From the NCBI GenBank assembly GCA_964544365.1, contig CAZJCW010000248.1, positions 1 to 6,487 of the forward strand: DNA of 6,487 nucleotides, read 5' to 3'. Positions 1-6,487 of the stretch are shown here, piece after piece. The position numbers were made by a program, and so were the translations under genes. Within the stretch, counting starts at the first letter, position 1; every line of letters starts with the position of its first letter. The notes below the pieces were generated by a model, which worked only from the letters and a program-made list of their open reading frames with translations, ran no database searches and was not told the DNA's origin. The DNA comes from Alsobacter sp964544365 (lineage in GTDB: Bacteria; Pseudomonadota; Alphaproteobacteria; Rhizobiales; Beijerinckiaceae).

Positions 1-1884
1 CGCCCCGGCATGTATATCGGCGGCACCGACGAGAAGGCGCTGCACCACCTCTTCGCCGAGGTCATCGACAATTCGATGGACGAGGCGGTTGCCGGCCATG
101 CCACCTTCATCGAGGTGGCGCTCGGCGAGGACGGCTGGCTGACCGTGACCGACAACGGCCGCGGCATTCCGGTCGATCCGCACCCGAAGTTTCCCGACAA
201 GTCGGCGCTCGAGGTCATCATGACCACGCTGCATGCGGGCGGAAAGTTCGACAGCAAGGTCTACGAGACCTCCGGCGGTCTTCACGGCGTCGGCGTGTCG
301 GTCGTCAACGCCCTGTCCGATCGCCTCGAAGTCGAGGTGGCGCGGGGCCAGCAGCTCTATCGCCAGGTGTTCTCCCGCGGCATCCCGCAGGGGCCCGTCG
401 AGCTTCTGGGCGAAGTGCGCAACCGCCGCGGCACGAAGGTCCGCTTCCATCCCGATGCGCAGATCTTCGGCGCGGAAGCCCGCTTCCAGCCCCGCCGGCT
501 GTTCAAGATGGCCCGCTCGAAGGCCTATCTCTTCGGCGGCGTGGAAATCCGCTGGTCGTGCGAGCCGTCCCTGCTGGAGGGCGTCGAGGGCGTGCCGCCG
601 GAGGCCGTGTTCCGCTTCCCGGCGGGCCTGAAGGACTATCTCGCCCGCGAGATCGAGGGGCGCGAGCTCGTCACCGAGCAGATCTTCGCCGGCAAGATCG
701 AGAAGGCCGGCGGCCACGGCTCGCTCGAATGGGCGATCACCTGGCTGGGCGGCGTCGAGGACGGCTTCGTCCACTCCTACTGCAACACCATTCCCACGCC
801 CGAGGGCGGCACCCACGAGGGCGGGCTGCGGATCGCTCTGCTGCGGGCGCTGAAGGATCACGCGGAGCGCATCGGCCAGTCCAAGCGGGCCGGCGCGATC
901 ACCACCGACGACGTGATGGCGACATGCGCCGCCATGCTCTCGGTGTTCATCCGCGAGCCGGAGTTCCAGGGCCAGACCAAGGACAAGCTCGCGACGCTCG
1001 AGGCCTCGCGCATCGTCGAGAGCGCGATCCGCGACGCCTTCGACCACTGGCTCGCCGCGTCCCCCTCGCAGGCGACCCGGCTGCTCGACTGGTCGATCGA
1101 CCGCGCCGAGGAGCGTCTGCGTCGGCGCGCCGAGAAGGAAGTCGCCCGCAAGACCGCCGTGCGCAAGCTGCGCCTGCCCGGCAAGCTGGCCGACTGCTCG
1201 GCAGCGGGCGCGGCGGGCTCCGAGCTCTTCATCGTCGAGGGCGATTCGGCCGGCGGCTCCGCCAAGCAGGCCCGCGATCGCCAGACCCAGGCCGTCCTGC
1301 CGCTGCGCGGCAAGATCCTCAACGTCGCCAATGCGACGCGCGACAAGATGGCGGCCAACCAGCAGCTGTCGGACCTCGTCCAGGCGCTCGGCTGCGGCAC
1401 CGGAACCCAGTACCGCGACGAGGACCTTCGCTACGAGAAGGTCGTCATCATGACGGACGCCGATGTCGACGGCGCCCATATCGCGTCCCTGCTGATCACC
1501 TTCTTCTACCGGCAGATGCCGCGGCTGATCGACAACGGCCACCTCTTCCTCGCCGTGCCGCCGCTCTACAGGCTCACCCACGGCGCGAACACGGTCTATG
1601 CCCGTGACGACGCGCACAAGGACGAGCTCATGCGCACCGTCTTCAAGGGCAAGGCGAACATCGACATCGGCCGCTTCAAGGGCCTCGGCGAGATGATGCC
1701 GGCGCAGCTGAAGGAAACGACGATGGACCCGCGCCGGCGCACGCTCCTGAAGGTGCGCGTCGAGGCGGAGGAGCGGCTCGACACGTCGAACGCCGTCGAA
1801 CGGCTGATGGGCAACAAGCCCGAGGCGCGGTTCAGCTTCATCCAGGAACGCGCCGCCTTCGCGACGGAACTCGTCGACATCTGA
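1..1884 (+). CDS. parE: DNA topoisomerase IV subunit B (ParE), 5' partial
   Basis: ParE is the ATPase subunit of topoisomerase IV (ParC2ParE2), which unlinks daughter chromosomes and relaxes supercoils in the cytoplasm. The frame is open from base 1 (R-P-G before Met at base 10), so the true start lies outside the window; I estimate several dozen residues are missing. Numbering from that Met, the GHKL ATPase domain shows EVIDN 17-21 (Mg-binding Asn21), DNGRGIP 48-54 and the ATP-lid GGLHGVGVS 89-97. The transducer domain carries the QTK loop, 322-324. The TOPRIM domain has EGDSAGGS 410-417 and DADVDG 483-488, the catalytic acidic residues. The C-terminal part holds IGRFKGLGEM 553-562. The PVDPHPK form of the ATPase region and the lack of a GyrB-type TOPRIM insertion favour ParE over GyrB. 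The gene ends with TGA at 1882-1884 and no parC is visible downstream. The assignment is firm. Confidence 0.95.
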   Translation, partial: RPGMYIGGTDEKALHHLFAEVIDNSMDEAVAGHATFIEVALGEDGWLTVTDNGRGIPVDPHPKFPDKSALEVIMTTLHAGGKFDSKVYETSGGLHGVGVSVVNALSDRLEVEVARGQQLYRQVFSRGIPQGPVELLGEVRNRRGTKVRFHPDAQIFGAEARFQPRRLFKMARSKAYLFGGVEIRWSCEPSLLEGVEGVPPEAVFRFPAGLKDYLAREIEGRELVTEQIFAGKIEKAGGHGSLEWAITWLGGVEDGFVHSYCNTIPTPEGGTHEGGLRIALLRALKDHAERIGQSKRAGAITTDDVMATCAAMLSVFIREPEFQGQTKDKLATLEASRIVESAIRDAFDHWLAASPSQATRLLDWSIDRAEERLRRRAEKEVARKTAVRKLRLPGKLADCSAAGAAGSELFIVEGDSAGGSAKQARDRQTQAVLPLRGKILNVANATRDKMAANQQLSDLVQALGCGTGTQYRDEDLRYEKVVIMTDADVDGAHIASLLITFFYRQMPRLIDNGHLFLAVPPLYRLTHGANTVYARDDAHKDELMRTVFKGKANIDIGRFKGLGEMMPAQLKETTMDPRRRTLLKVRVEAEERLDTSNAVERLMGNKPEARFSFIQERAAFATELVDI

Positions 1885-1902
1885 CCCCGGTCAAATCGCC
1901 GA

Positions 1903-1920
1903 CATGACGAATTCGTCATG
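1903..1920. repeat. 18-bp perfect palindrome downstream of parE
   Basis: CATGACGAATTCGTCATG reads the same on both strands and begins 18 bases after the parE stop. As RNA it could fold into a 7-bp stem with an AATT loop, but no U-tract follows. As DNA it is a symmetric site suited to a dimeric regulator. Which role applies cannot be decided from this window. Confidence 0.6.
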
Positions 1921-1930
1921 ATCCGGACAC

Positions 1931-1952
1931 CGGCCCGCCATCGGGCGGGTCG
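1931..1952 (+). terminator. GC-rich hairpin, possible parE terminator
   Basis: CGGCCCGCC (1931-1939) pairs with GGCGGGTCG (1944-1952) around an ATCG loop. This gives a 9-bp stem with one G-U pair, lying 46 bases past the parE stop. It is the strongest hairpin between parE and the b561 gene. No T-run follows, so it is not a classical intrinsic terminator. Imperfect terminators of this kind are common in high-GC alphaproteobacteria, and an attenuator role for the next gene is the alternative. Confidence 0.4.
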
Positions 1953-1975
1953 CAGGATGCTGACGTGGCGAGAGT

Positions 1976-2000
1976 GGAACACCCCCGGTTCCCGCGCGAT
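1976..2000 (+). promoter_or_regulatory. Weak EcfG-like promoter / GGAAC inverted repeat
   Basis: GGAAC (1976-1980) is followed after 16 bases by CGAT (1997-2000). Alphaproteobacterial general-stress sigma factor EcfG promoters are usually GGAAC, 16-17 bases, then CGTT, so the -10 part has one mismatch. The same GGAAC also forms an inverted repeat with GTTCC (1988-1992). I see no better sigma70 promoter before the b561 gene. This is a weak candidate. Confidence 0.25.
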
Positions 2001-2010
2001 CCAATCGAAA

Positions 2011-2017
2011 AAGGGGG
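2011..2017 (+). promoter_or_regulatory. Shine-Dalgarno site of the b561 gene
   Basis: AAGGGGG lies 6 bases before the ATG at 2024 and fixes that start against the longer overlapping frames. The run GGGGG (2013-2017) is complementary to CCCCC at 1982-1986, and the flanking ACTC (2018-2021) to GAGT (1972-1975). Confidence 0.6.
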
Positions 2018-2023
2018 ACTCCC

Positions 2024-2566
2024 ATGTCCGACAGCTTCACCGCCTCTCCTGCCCGCTACGACACGGTCGCCCGCGGGCTCCACTGGACCATGGCCATCCT
2101 CATCATCGTCGCGTTCGGCCTCGGCCTTGCGGCCGAGGAGATGCCGAAGGCGACCGAAGCGTTGGCCGTGCAGGTCCATGTTCTCGTCGGCGCGTCGCTG
2201 GTCGTCCTGCTGGGGTTCCGGGTGCTGTGGCGTCTCACGCACTCCGCTCCGCCCGCGCCCCCTGCAGGCCCGCTCATGGAGCGCGCGGCGCAGCTGGGCC
2301 ATCTCGGGCTGTACCTGCTGATGGCCGCCGTCCTTGCGGCCGGGCTGGCCACGCTGTTCCTGCGCGGAGGCGCCATCGACGCGGTCCTGTTCACCATCCC
2401 CTCGCCCATCCAGGCCAACAGGGCGCTGGGTCGCTCGGCGAAGGAGATGCACGAGGTTCTGTCGTTCGCGTTGATCGGCCTGTCCGGCCTGCACGTGGCC
2501 GCGGCGCTCTGGCACCAGTTCGTCCTGCGCGACCATACGTTGGCGCGCATGGCGGCGCCGCGCTGA
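2024..2566 (+). CDS. Cytochrome b561 family membrane protein
   Basis: The 180-residue protein looks like a bacterial cytochrome b561 (CybB type), a di-haem inner-membrane electron carrier thought to exchange electrons with the quinone pool. Four hydrophobic segments fit the family: about residues 21-37, 50-67, 90-111 and 145-163. The opening RYDTVARGLHW is typical of the family. His20, His52, His143 and His157 sit at or inside membrane segments and are the likely haem ligands; which pairs bind which haem is not shown by sequence alone. The length matches the family. The start is set by AAGGGGG 6 bases upstream. No YceI-like periplasmic partner, often linked to such proteins, is seen nearby. 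The gene stands 139 bases from parE with hairpins between, so it is probably a separate unit. The physiological partner is unknown. Confidence 0.88.
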   Translation: MSDSFTASPARYDTVARGLHWTMAILIIVAFGLGLAAEEMPKATEALAVQVHVLVGASLVVLLGFRVLWRLTHSAPPAPPAGPLMERAAQLGHLGLYLLMAAVLAAGLATLFLRGGAIDAVLFTIPSPIQANRALGRSAKEMHEVLSFALIGLSGLHVAAALWHQFVLRDHTLARMAAPR

Positions 2567-2585
2567 ACGGCGCACGGCACGCGGA

Positions 2586-2603
2586 CGCGCTTTGGTAAGC
2601 GCG
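2586..2603 (+). terminator. 7-bp GC hairpin after the b561 gene
   Basis: CGCGCTT (2586-2592) and AAGCGCG (2597-2603) form a perfect stem around TGGT, 19 bases after the b561 stop. The sequence continues AATTAACC with no T-run, so termination is only possible, not shown. The right half of the hairpin overlaps the CtrA-like box. Confidence 0.35.
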
Positions 2604-2609
2604 AATTAA
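2595..2609 (+). promoter_or_regulatory. CtrA-like box upstream of the small gene
   Basis: GTAA (2595-2598), seven bases, then TTAA (2606-2609), followed by C, matches the CtrA cell-cycle regulator consensus TTAA-N7-TTAA at 7 of 8 positions. It sits 43 bases before the small-gene ATG in an AT-richer patch. Short sites of this kind arise by chance, so this is only a candidate. Confidence 0.3.
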
Positions 2610-2621
2610 CCACGGACGCTC

Positions 2622-2648
2622 ATGCTCCACCAACCTCTGGTGGAGCAT
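2622..2648 (+). promoter_or_regulatory. 11-bp hairpin covering the small gene's ribosome binding site
   Basis: ATGCTCCACCA (2622-2632) and TGGTGGAGCAT (2638-2648) are perfect inverse complements around a five-base ACCTC loop. The 3' arm contains GGTGGAG (2639-2645), the only Shine-Dalgarno-like sequence before the ATG at 2653. If transcribed, the folded RNA would bury the ribosome binding site four bases from the start codon. A DNA operator for a dimeric repressor is the alternative reading. The inverted repeat is certain; its role is inferred. Confidence 0.6.
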
Positions 2649-2652
2649 TCGC

Positions 2653-2901
2653 ATGGACGGCACCTTCACTCTGCTGAAGACGACGCTGCTGATGGGTGGC
2701 GCGCTGTGCATCGGCGGCGTCCTGGCGGTCCATCACCTCTCGGGATTGCGCCTCGCCGACTACGCCACGATGGCGACGGCCTCCAGCGGTCCGAGGCAAT
2801 CCATCGAGGGCTTGCGATCCATCCTCGATCCCGTCGCCACCGGGTCCGTCCCGCGGGCCTCGGTGGTCCTCGATCCCTGCACCGGCCTGAAGAAGCCCTG
2901 A
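2653..2901 (+). CDS. Small single-pass membrane protein, function unknown
   Basis: I do not recognise this 82-residue protein. It begins with a short polar stretch and Lys9, then one hydrophobic segment at about residues 10-28 (Leu/Gly/Ala rich). A soluble tail of about 54 residues follows, rich in Ser, Ala and Pro, which the positive-inside rule would place in the periplasm. Cys19 is not in a lipobox (G-A-L precedes it), so it is not an obvious lipoprotein. The tail has one further Cys near the end, in DPCTGLKKP. Codon use is G/C-biased at third positions like the neighbours, which supports real coding. GGTGGAG, 7 bases before the ATG, is a plausible ribosome binding site but lies inside a perfect hairpin. 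The gene follows the b561 gene after 86 bases and ends 3 bases from the converging hydrolase gene. Co-transcription with b561 is possible but unproven. Confidence 0.6.
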   Translation: MDGTFTLLKTTLLMGGALCIGGVLAVHHLSGLRLADYATMATASSGPRQSIEGLRSILDPVATGSVPRASVVLDPCTGLKKP

Positions 2902-2904
2902 GCT

Positions 2905-3600
2905 TCAGCGCGCCAGCCACCGGGCGAGCGCATCCGTCACCGTGTCCGGCGCCTCGAGCGTCGACAGGTGCCCGCAGTCAGGCACGACCACGAGTTCGGC
3001 GCCGGGGATCCCCTCGGCCATCTCCCGCGCATGGTCGGGCGGCGTGATCACGTCCGCCTCGCCGACCAGCACGAGCGTCGGGACGCCGATGCCGGCCAGT
3101 CCGGGCCGCGAATCCATGCGGCCGATGACGGCGCGCTGCTGCGCCGCGAAGGCCTCCGGCCCTGTCTCGCGCATCATGGCGAGCACCACCGCCTCGAGGT
3201 CCGCGTCGGCCTGCCGGAGCGGATGCACGAGCCGCGGCCAGAGTTCGCCGTGCACCGCGTCGAAGTCGCCGCCCTCGGCGAGCCGGATCAGGCGGAGCCG
3301 TCGTTGGGTCGCTTCCTCCGTGTCGGGCCGTGCGGAGGTGTCGAGCAGCGCCAGACGCGTCACCCGCTGCGGCGCCTGGCGCAGGATTTCCAGCGCCACG
3401 TAGCCGCCCATCGACAGGCCTGCCATCGCGAATCGCTCGGGCGCGGCATCGAGGGCGCGCTGTGCGATGCCCGCGATCGTCGCGTCACGGCGATGGTCGA
3501 CGAAGACAATGTCGCGCGTCGCGCCGAGCGATGACCGTTGCGGCGCGAAAAGCGCTTCGGTGCAGTTCAAGCCAGGGATGAACAACAGGGGTTCGGGCAC
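2905..3600 (-). CDS. Alpha/beta hydrolase, GTG start
   Basis: This is a 231-residue cytoplasmic alpha/beta-hydrolase fold enzyme with no signal peptide; the substrate (ester, lactone or similar) cannot be told. Numbered from the GTG, FIPGLNC 7-13 lies after strand 3 where the oxyanion loop belongs. The nucleophile elbow is GLSMG 61-65 (Ser63). Asp183 follows a hydrophobic strand (LVLVGEAD), and His211 is in CGHLSTLEAP, so the triad is complete. The part between the first strand and the elbow is compact, and a helical cap occupies about residues 95-165. I chose GTG at 3598-3600 because AAAAGGAGG (3606-3614, complement) ends five bases before it. An ATG at 3619-3621 would add seven residues and the longest frame 39, both without a comparable ribosome binding site. 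The gene is divergent from the helicase gene and convergent with the small membrane gene. The fold is firm, the role unknown. Confidence 0.88.
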   Translation of the reverse strand: MPEPLLFIPGLNCTEALFAPQRSSLGATRDIVFVDHRRDATIAGIAQRALDAAPERFAMAGLSMGGYVALEILRQAPQRVTRLALLDTSARPDTEEATQRRLRLIRLAEGGDFDAVHGELWPRLVHPLRQADADLEAVVLAMMRETGPEAFAAQQRAVIGRMDSRPGLAGIGVPTLVLVGEADVITPPDHAREMAEGIPGAELVVVPDCGHLSTLEAPDTVTDALARWLAR

Positions 3601-3605
3601 TCGTG

Positions 3606-3614
3606 CCTCCTTTT
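3606..3614 (-). promoter_or_regulatory. Strong Shine-Dalgarno site of the hydrolase
   Basis: On the minus strand AAAAGGAGG is followed by CACGA and then GTG. The match to the anti-Shine-Dalgarno sequence is near perfect with a five-base spacer, which decides the GTG start over the upstream ATG. If translation began at the upstream ATG, this sequence would lie inside the coding region. Confidence 0.75.
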
Positions 3615-3652
3615 CTGGCATTGTCTTTTTCACCGTGATGAAGCGCAAGTGA

Positions 3653-3680
3653 TTGACTTGGCGGCAAATCTGCCTATGTT
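3653..3680 (+). promoter_or_regulatory. Sigma70-like promoter of the helicase gene
   Basis: TTGACT (3653-3658) and TATGTT (3675-3680), 16 bases apart, match the -35 and -10 consensus at 5 and 4 of 6 positions. Transcription would start near 3687, giving a leader of about 107 bases. Between the boxes lies the short inverted repeat GGCA-AATC-TGCC (3663-3674). Confidence 0.5.
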
Positions 3681-3688
3681 GCGGCAAA
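3661..3688. repeat. Direct repeat GCGGCAAA flanking the -10 box
   Basis: GCGGCAAA occurs at 3661-3668 and again at 3681-3688, 20 bases apart start to start (about two helical turns). One copy lies in the promoter spacer and the other just after the -10 box, positions where a bound protein would block RNA polymerase. It could serve the divergent hydrolase gene as well. Confidence 0.4.
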
Positions 3689-3729
3689 CCTTCGAAGGTC
3701 TGGCCGACGATTGTCATCGACGCGTCTCA

Positions 3730-3789
3730 TCCGGCCGCCCTTCCCTTTACGCGACAGAGCGTCGATCGCCGCAGCAAAAGGCGGCCGGA
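3730..3789 (+). promoter_or_regulatory. 10-bp stem sequestering the helicase ribosome binding site
   Basis: TCCGGCCGCC (3730-3739) is the exact inverse complement of GGCGGCCGGA (3780-3789), enclosing a 40-base loop. The 3' arm includes the first three bases of GGAG (3787-3790), the Shine-Dalgarno sequence just before the ATG at 3794. Inside the loop a small hairpin ACGC/GCGT (3749-3752 with 3759-3762) can form. If transcription starts near 3687, the leader RNA would carry this stem and translation would need it opened. The pairing is exact; control is inferred. Both arms contain CGGCCG, so alternative foldings exist. Confidence 0.5.
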
Positions 3790-3793
3790 GAAG

Positions 3794-5374
<1,581 letters not shown>

Positions 5375-5404
5375 CGCTTTTTCTCGCGGTAAAGTTGTGA
5401 ACCA

Positions 5405-5419
5405 TTAGGCGTCCATTAA
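5405..5419. promoter_or_regulatory. CtrA-like box upstream of the GGDEF gene
   Basis: TTAG (5405-5408), seven bases, then TTAA (5416-5419) matches TTAA-N7-TTAA at 7 of 8 positions. It overlaps a direct repeat of CCATTA (5402-5407 and 5413-5418), spaced 11 bases, about one helical turn. A weak sigma70-like -35 (TTGTGA, 5395-5400) lies just before it. The site is 47 bases upstream of the diguanylate cyclase ATG, in the most AT-rich patch of the window (5371-5422). Confidence 0.35.
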
Positions 5420-5465
5420 TTCGGACTGGTCCACCATCACGGAGGAACAGGACGGAGCGGAAGCG

Positions 5466-6487
5466 ATGGGTCGGAGCAGCGAGCAGGAGCTGAGCCTCAG
5501 GCGGGCCGAAGATACGCTTGCCCTGCTCAAGTCGCACGGTCCGTCGGGATCGCCTCGCGCCTTCGAGGTGTGGTTCACGCATGTCTCGGGGCAAAATCCG
5601 GCCCTGAGCAAGGCGCTGAACGAGATGCTCGCGCGGTCCGGGGAACTCACCCAGGCCCAGATCGACCAGCTCTTCGACCAGCATCTCTCGCCAAGCCGCT
5701 TCGCCAGCCACGCCGAGAAGACGAGCCTCGGCGTTCTCAACGAGATCGACTCCGTCATGGAGATGATCGACCTCGCGATGGGGTCGACCAGCCAGTACAG
5801 CCGGTCGCTCGAAAGCCTGACCAGCGACCTCGACGGCAGCGTCGATCGCAACCGCATGCGCGACATCATCTCCCGTCTCGTGCGCGCCACCAAGGAGACC
5901 GTGGCGACCAACCAGACGCTGGAGGCTCGCCTGCAGGAGACGCGCGGCGAAATCCAGGACCTGCGCGAGACGCTGGAGTCCATCCGGACGGAATCGCTCA
6001 CCGACCCGCTGACGACGCTCGCCAACCGCAAGCATCTCGACAACATGCTGCTGAGCGCGGTGGACCATGCGGCCCTGTCGGGCGAGCCGCTGACGCTGAT
6101 GATGATCGACGTCGATCACTTCAAGCAGTTCAACGACACCTGGGGCCACCTCACCGGCGACCAGGTGCTGCGTCTGGTCGCAATGTCGATCAAGGGCGCC
6201 GTCCGGCCCACGGATACCGCGGCCCGCTTCGGCGGCGAGGAATTCGCCGTCATTCTTCCGGCGTCGTCCCTCAAGTCCGGCCTGCTCGTCGCCGAGCGGA
6301 TCCGGCAGACGGTCATGGGCCGCGAACTCGTCAAGCGCTCCAGCGGCGAAGCGCTGGGCCGCCTCACCGTCTCCATCGGCATCGCGTCCTACACCCGCGG
6401 CGACACCGCCGCGATGCTGGTCGAGCGGGCCGACAAGTGCCTGCTCGAAGCCAAGCGCTCCGGCCGCAACCGCTGCATCGCGGACGG
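5466..6487 (+). CDS. Diguanylate cyclase (GGDEF domain), 3' partial
   Basis: The enzyme makes cyclic di-GMP from two GTP; 340 residues are visible and the frame runs off the window. No membrane segment or signal peptide is seen, so it is cytoplasmic. Residues 1-130 are a helical region without a known sensor domain; its WFTHVSGQNPAL and LSPSRF stretches recall a GGDEF family I know from rhizobia and Brucella. A likely coiled coil covers about 136-176. The GGDEF domain starts at SLTDPLT (177-183). It has metal-binding Asp215 in MIDVDHFKQFND, the active site GGEEF at 256-260 and an intact RxxD inhibitory site (Arg247, Asp250) five residues before it, so product feedback inhibition is expected. 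It ends with AD-x-CLLEAKRSGRN, near the usual end of the domain, so probably few residues are missing. The ATG at 5466 is the only standard start after the in-frame TAG at 5406; GGAG (5454-5457) is eight bases before it. Confidence 0.93.
   Translation, partial: MGRSSEQELSLRRAEDTLALLKSHGPSGSPRAFEVWFTHVSGQNPALSKALNEMLARSGELTQAQIDQLFDQHLSPSRFASHAEKTSLGVLNEIDSVMEMIDLAMGSTSQYSRSLESLTSDLDGSVDRNRMRDIISRLVRATKETVATNQTLEARLQETRGEIQDLRETLESIRTESLTDPLTTLANRKHLDNMLLSAVDHAALSGEPLTLMMIDVDHFKQFNDTWGHLTGDQVLRLVAMSIKGAVRPTDTAARFGGEEFAVILPASSLKSGLLVAERIRQTVMGRELVKRSSGEALGRLTVSIGIASYTRGDTAAMLVERADKCLLEAKRSGRNRCIAD

Noticed and set aside
558..1607. 349-residue frame inside parE
   Set aside because: It is out of frame with a fully conserved ParE sequence and has Arg-rich shadow composition.
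1918..2598. 226-residue frame overlapping the b561 gene, with the minus-strand frames 1916-2575 and 2056-2613
   Set aside because: The b561 frame has four membrane segments, family histidines and a good ribosome binding site. The others are Arg/Ala/Pro-rich shadows.
2899..2907. CTGA-GCT-TCAG between the converging genes as a bidirectional terminator
   Set aside because: A 4-bp stem with no T-run is too short, and it simply reflects two TGA stops facing each other.
2622..3047. 141-residue frame starting inside the hairpin
   Set aside because: It overlaps the small membrane gene out of frame, continues antisense into the hydrolase, has no ribosome binding site and has shadow composition.
3653..3793. 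47-residue N-terminal extension of the helicase
   Set aside because: The extension would begin inside the probable -35 box, has no homology to the family and no ribosome binding site. MNFSELGL at 3794 is the usual family start.

Overview
The window is high-GC DNA (strong G/C preference at third codon positions) with the look of an alphaproteobacterial chromosome, most probably of the order Hyphomicrobiales (Rhizobiales). The evidence is the alphaproteobacterial type of ParE (PVDPHPK after the ATPase DNGRG motif), a soluble GGDEF protein whose N-terminal half resembles a family I know from rhizobia and Brucella, and AT-rich promoter patches that resemble CtrA boxes. I see no mobile element, tRNA, rRNA, CRISPR array or sign of recent transfer. 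This is an ordinary core-genome segment.

Layout: (1) 1-1884 (+), topoisomerase IV subunit B (parE), missing its N-terminus at the window edge. (2) 1885-2023, an intergenic stretch with an 18-bp perfect palindrome and a strong GC hairpin, then a weak promoter-like sequence. (3) 2024-2566 (+), a cytochrome b561-type membrane protein. (4) 2567-2652, two adjacent hairpins and a CtrA-like box. (5) 2653-2901 (+), an 82-residue single-pass membrane protein of unknown function. (6) 2905-3600 (-), an alpha/beta hydrolase that converges tail-to-tail on the small gene with a 3-base gap and probably starts at a GTG behind an excellent Shine-Dalgarno sequence. (7) 3601-3793, a divergent control region with a sigma70-like promoter, a repeated octamer and a 10-bp stem that closes over the ribosome binding site of the next gene. 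(8) 3794-5374 (+), a DEAD-box RNA helicase of RhlE type with a long disordered Arg/Pro/Ala/Glu tail. (9) 5375-5465, an AT-rich promoter region with a second CtrA-like box. (10) 5466-6487 (+), a diguanylate cyclase cut by the right edge of the window. No gene-free stretch exceeds 300 bases.

The genes do not form a pathway. They cover chromosome decatenation, membrane electron transfer, a hydrolase of unknown substrate, RNA remodelling and cyclic-di-GMP signalling, and each appears to have its own control region. The main unexplained signal lies between the genes. Base pairing could hide the Shine-Dalgarno sequence of the small membrane protein (11-bp stem) and of the helicase (10-bp stem), and less convincingly that of the b561 gene. 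The helicase case suggests possible control by RNA structure or by the helicase itself. I found nothing in the window that I would call a new multi-gene system.
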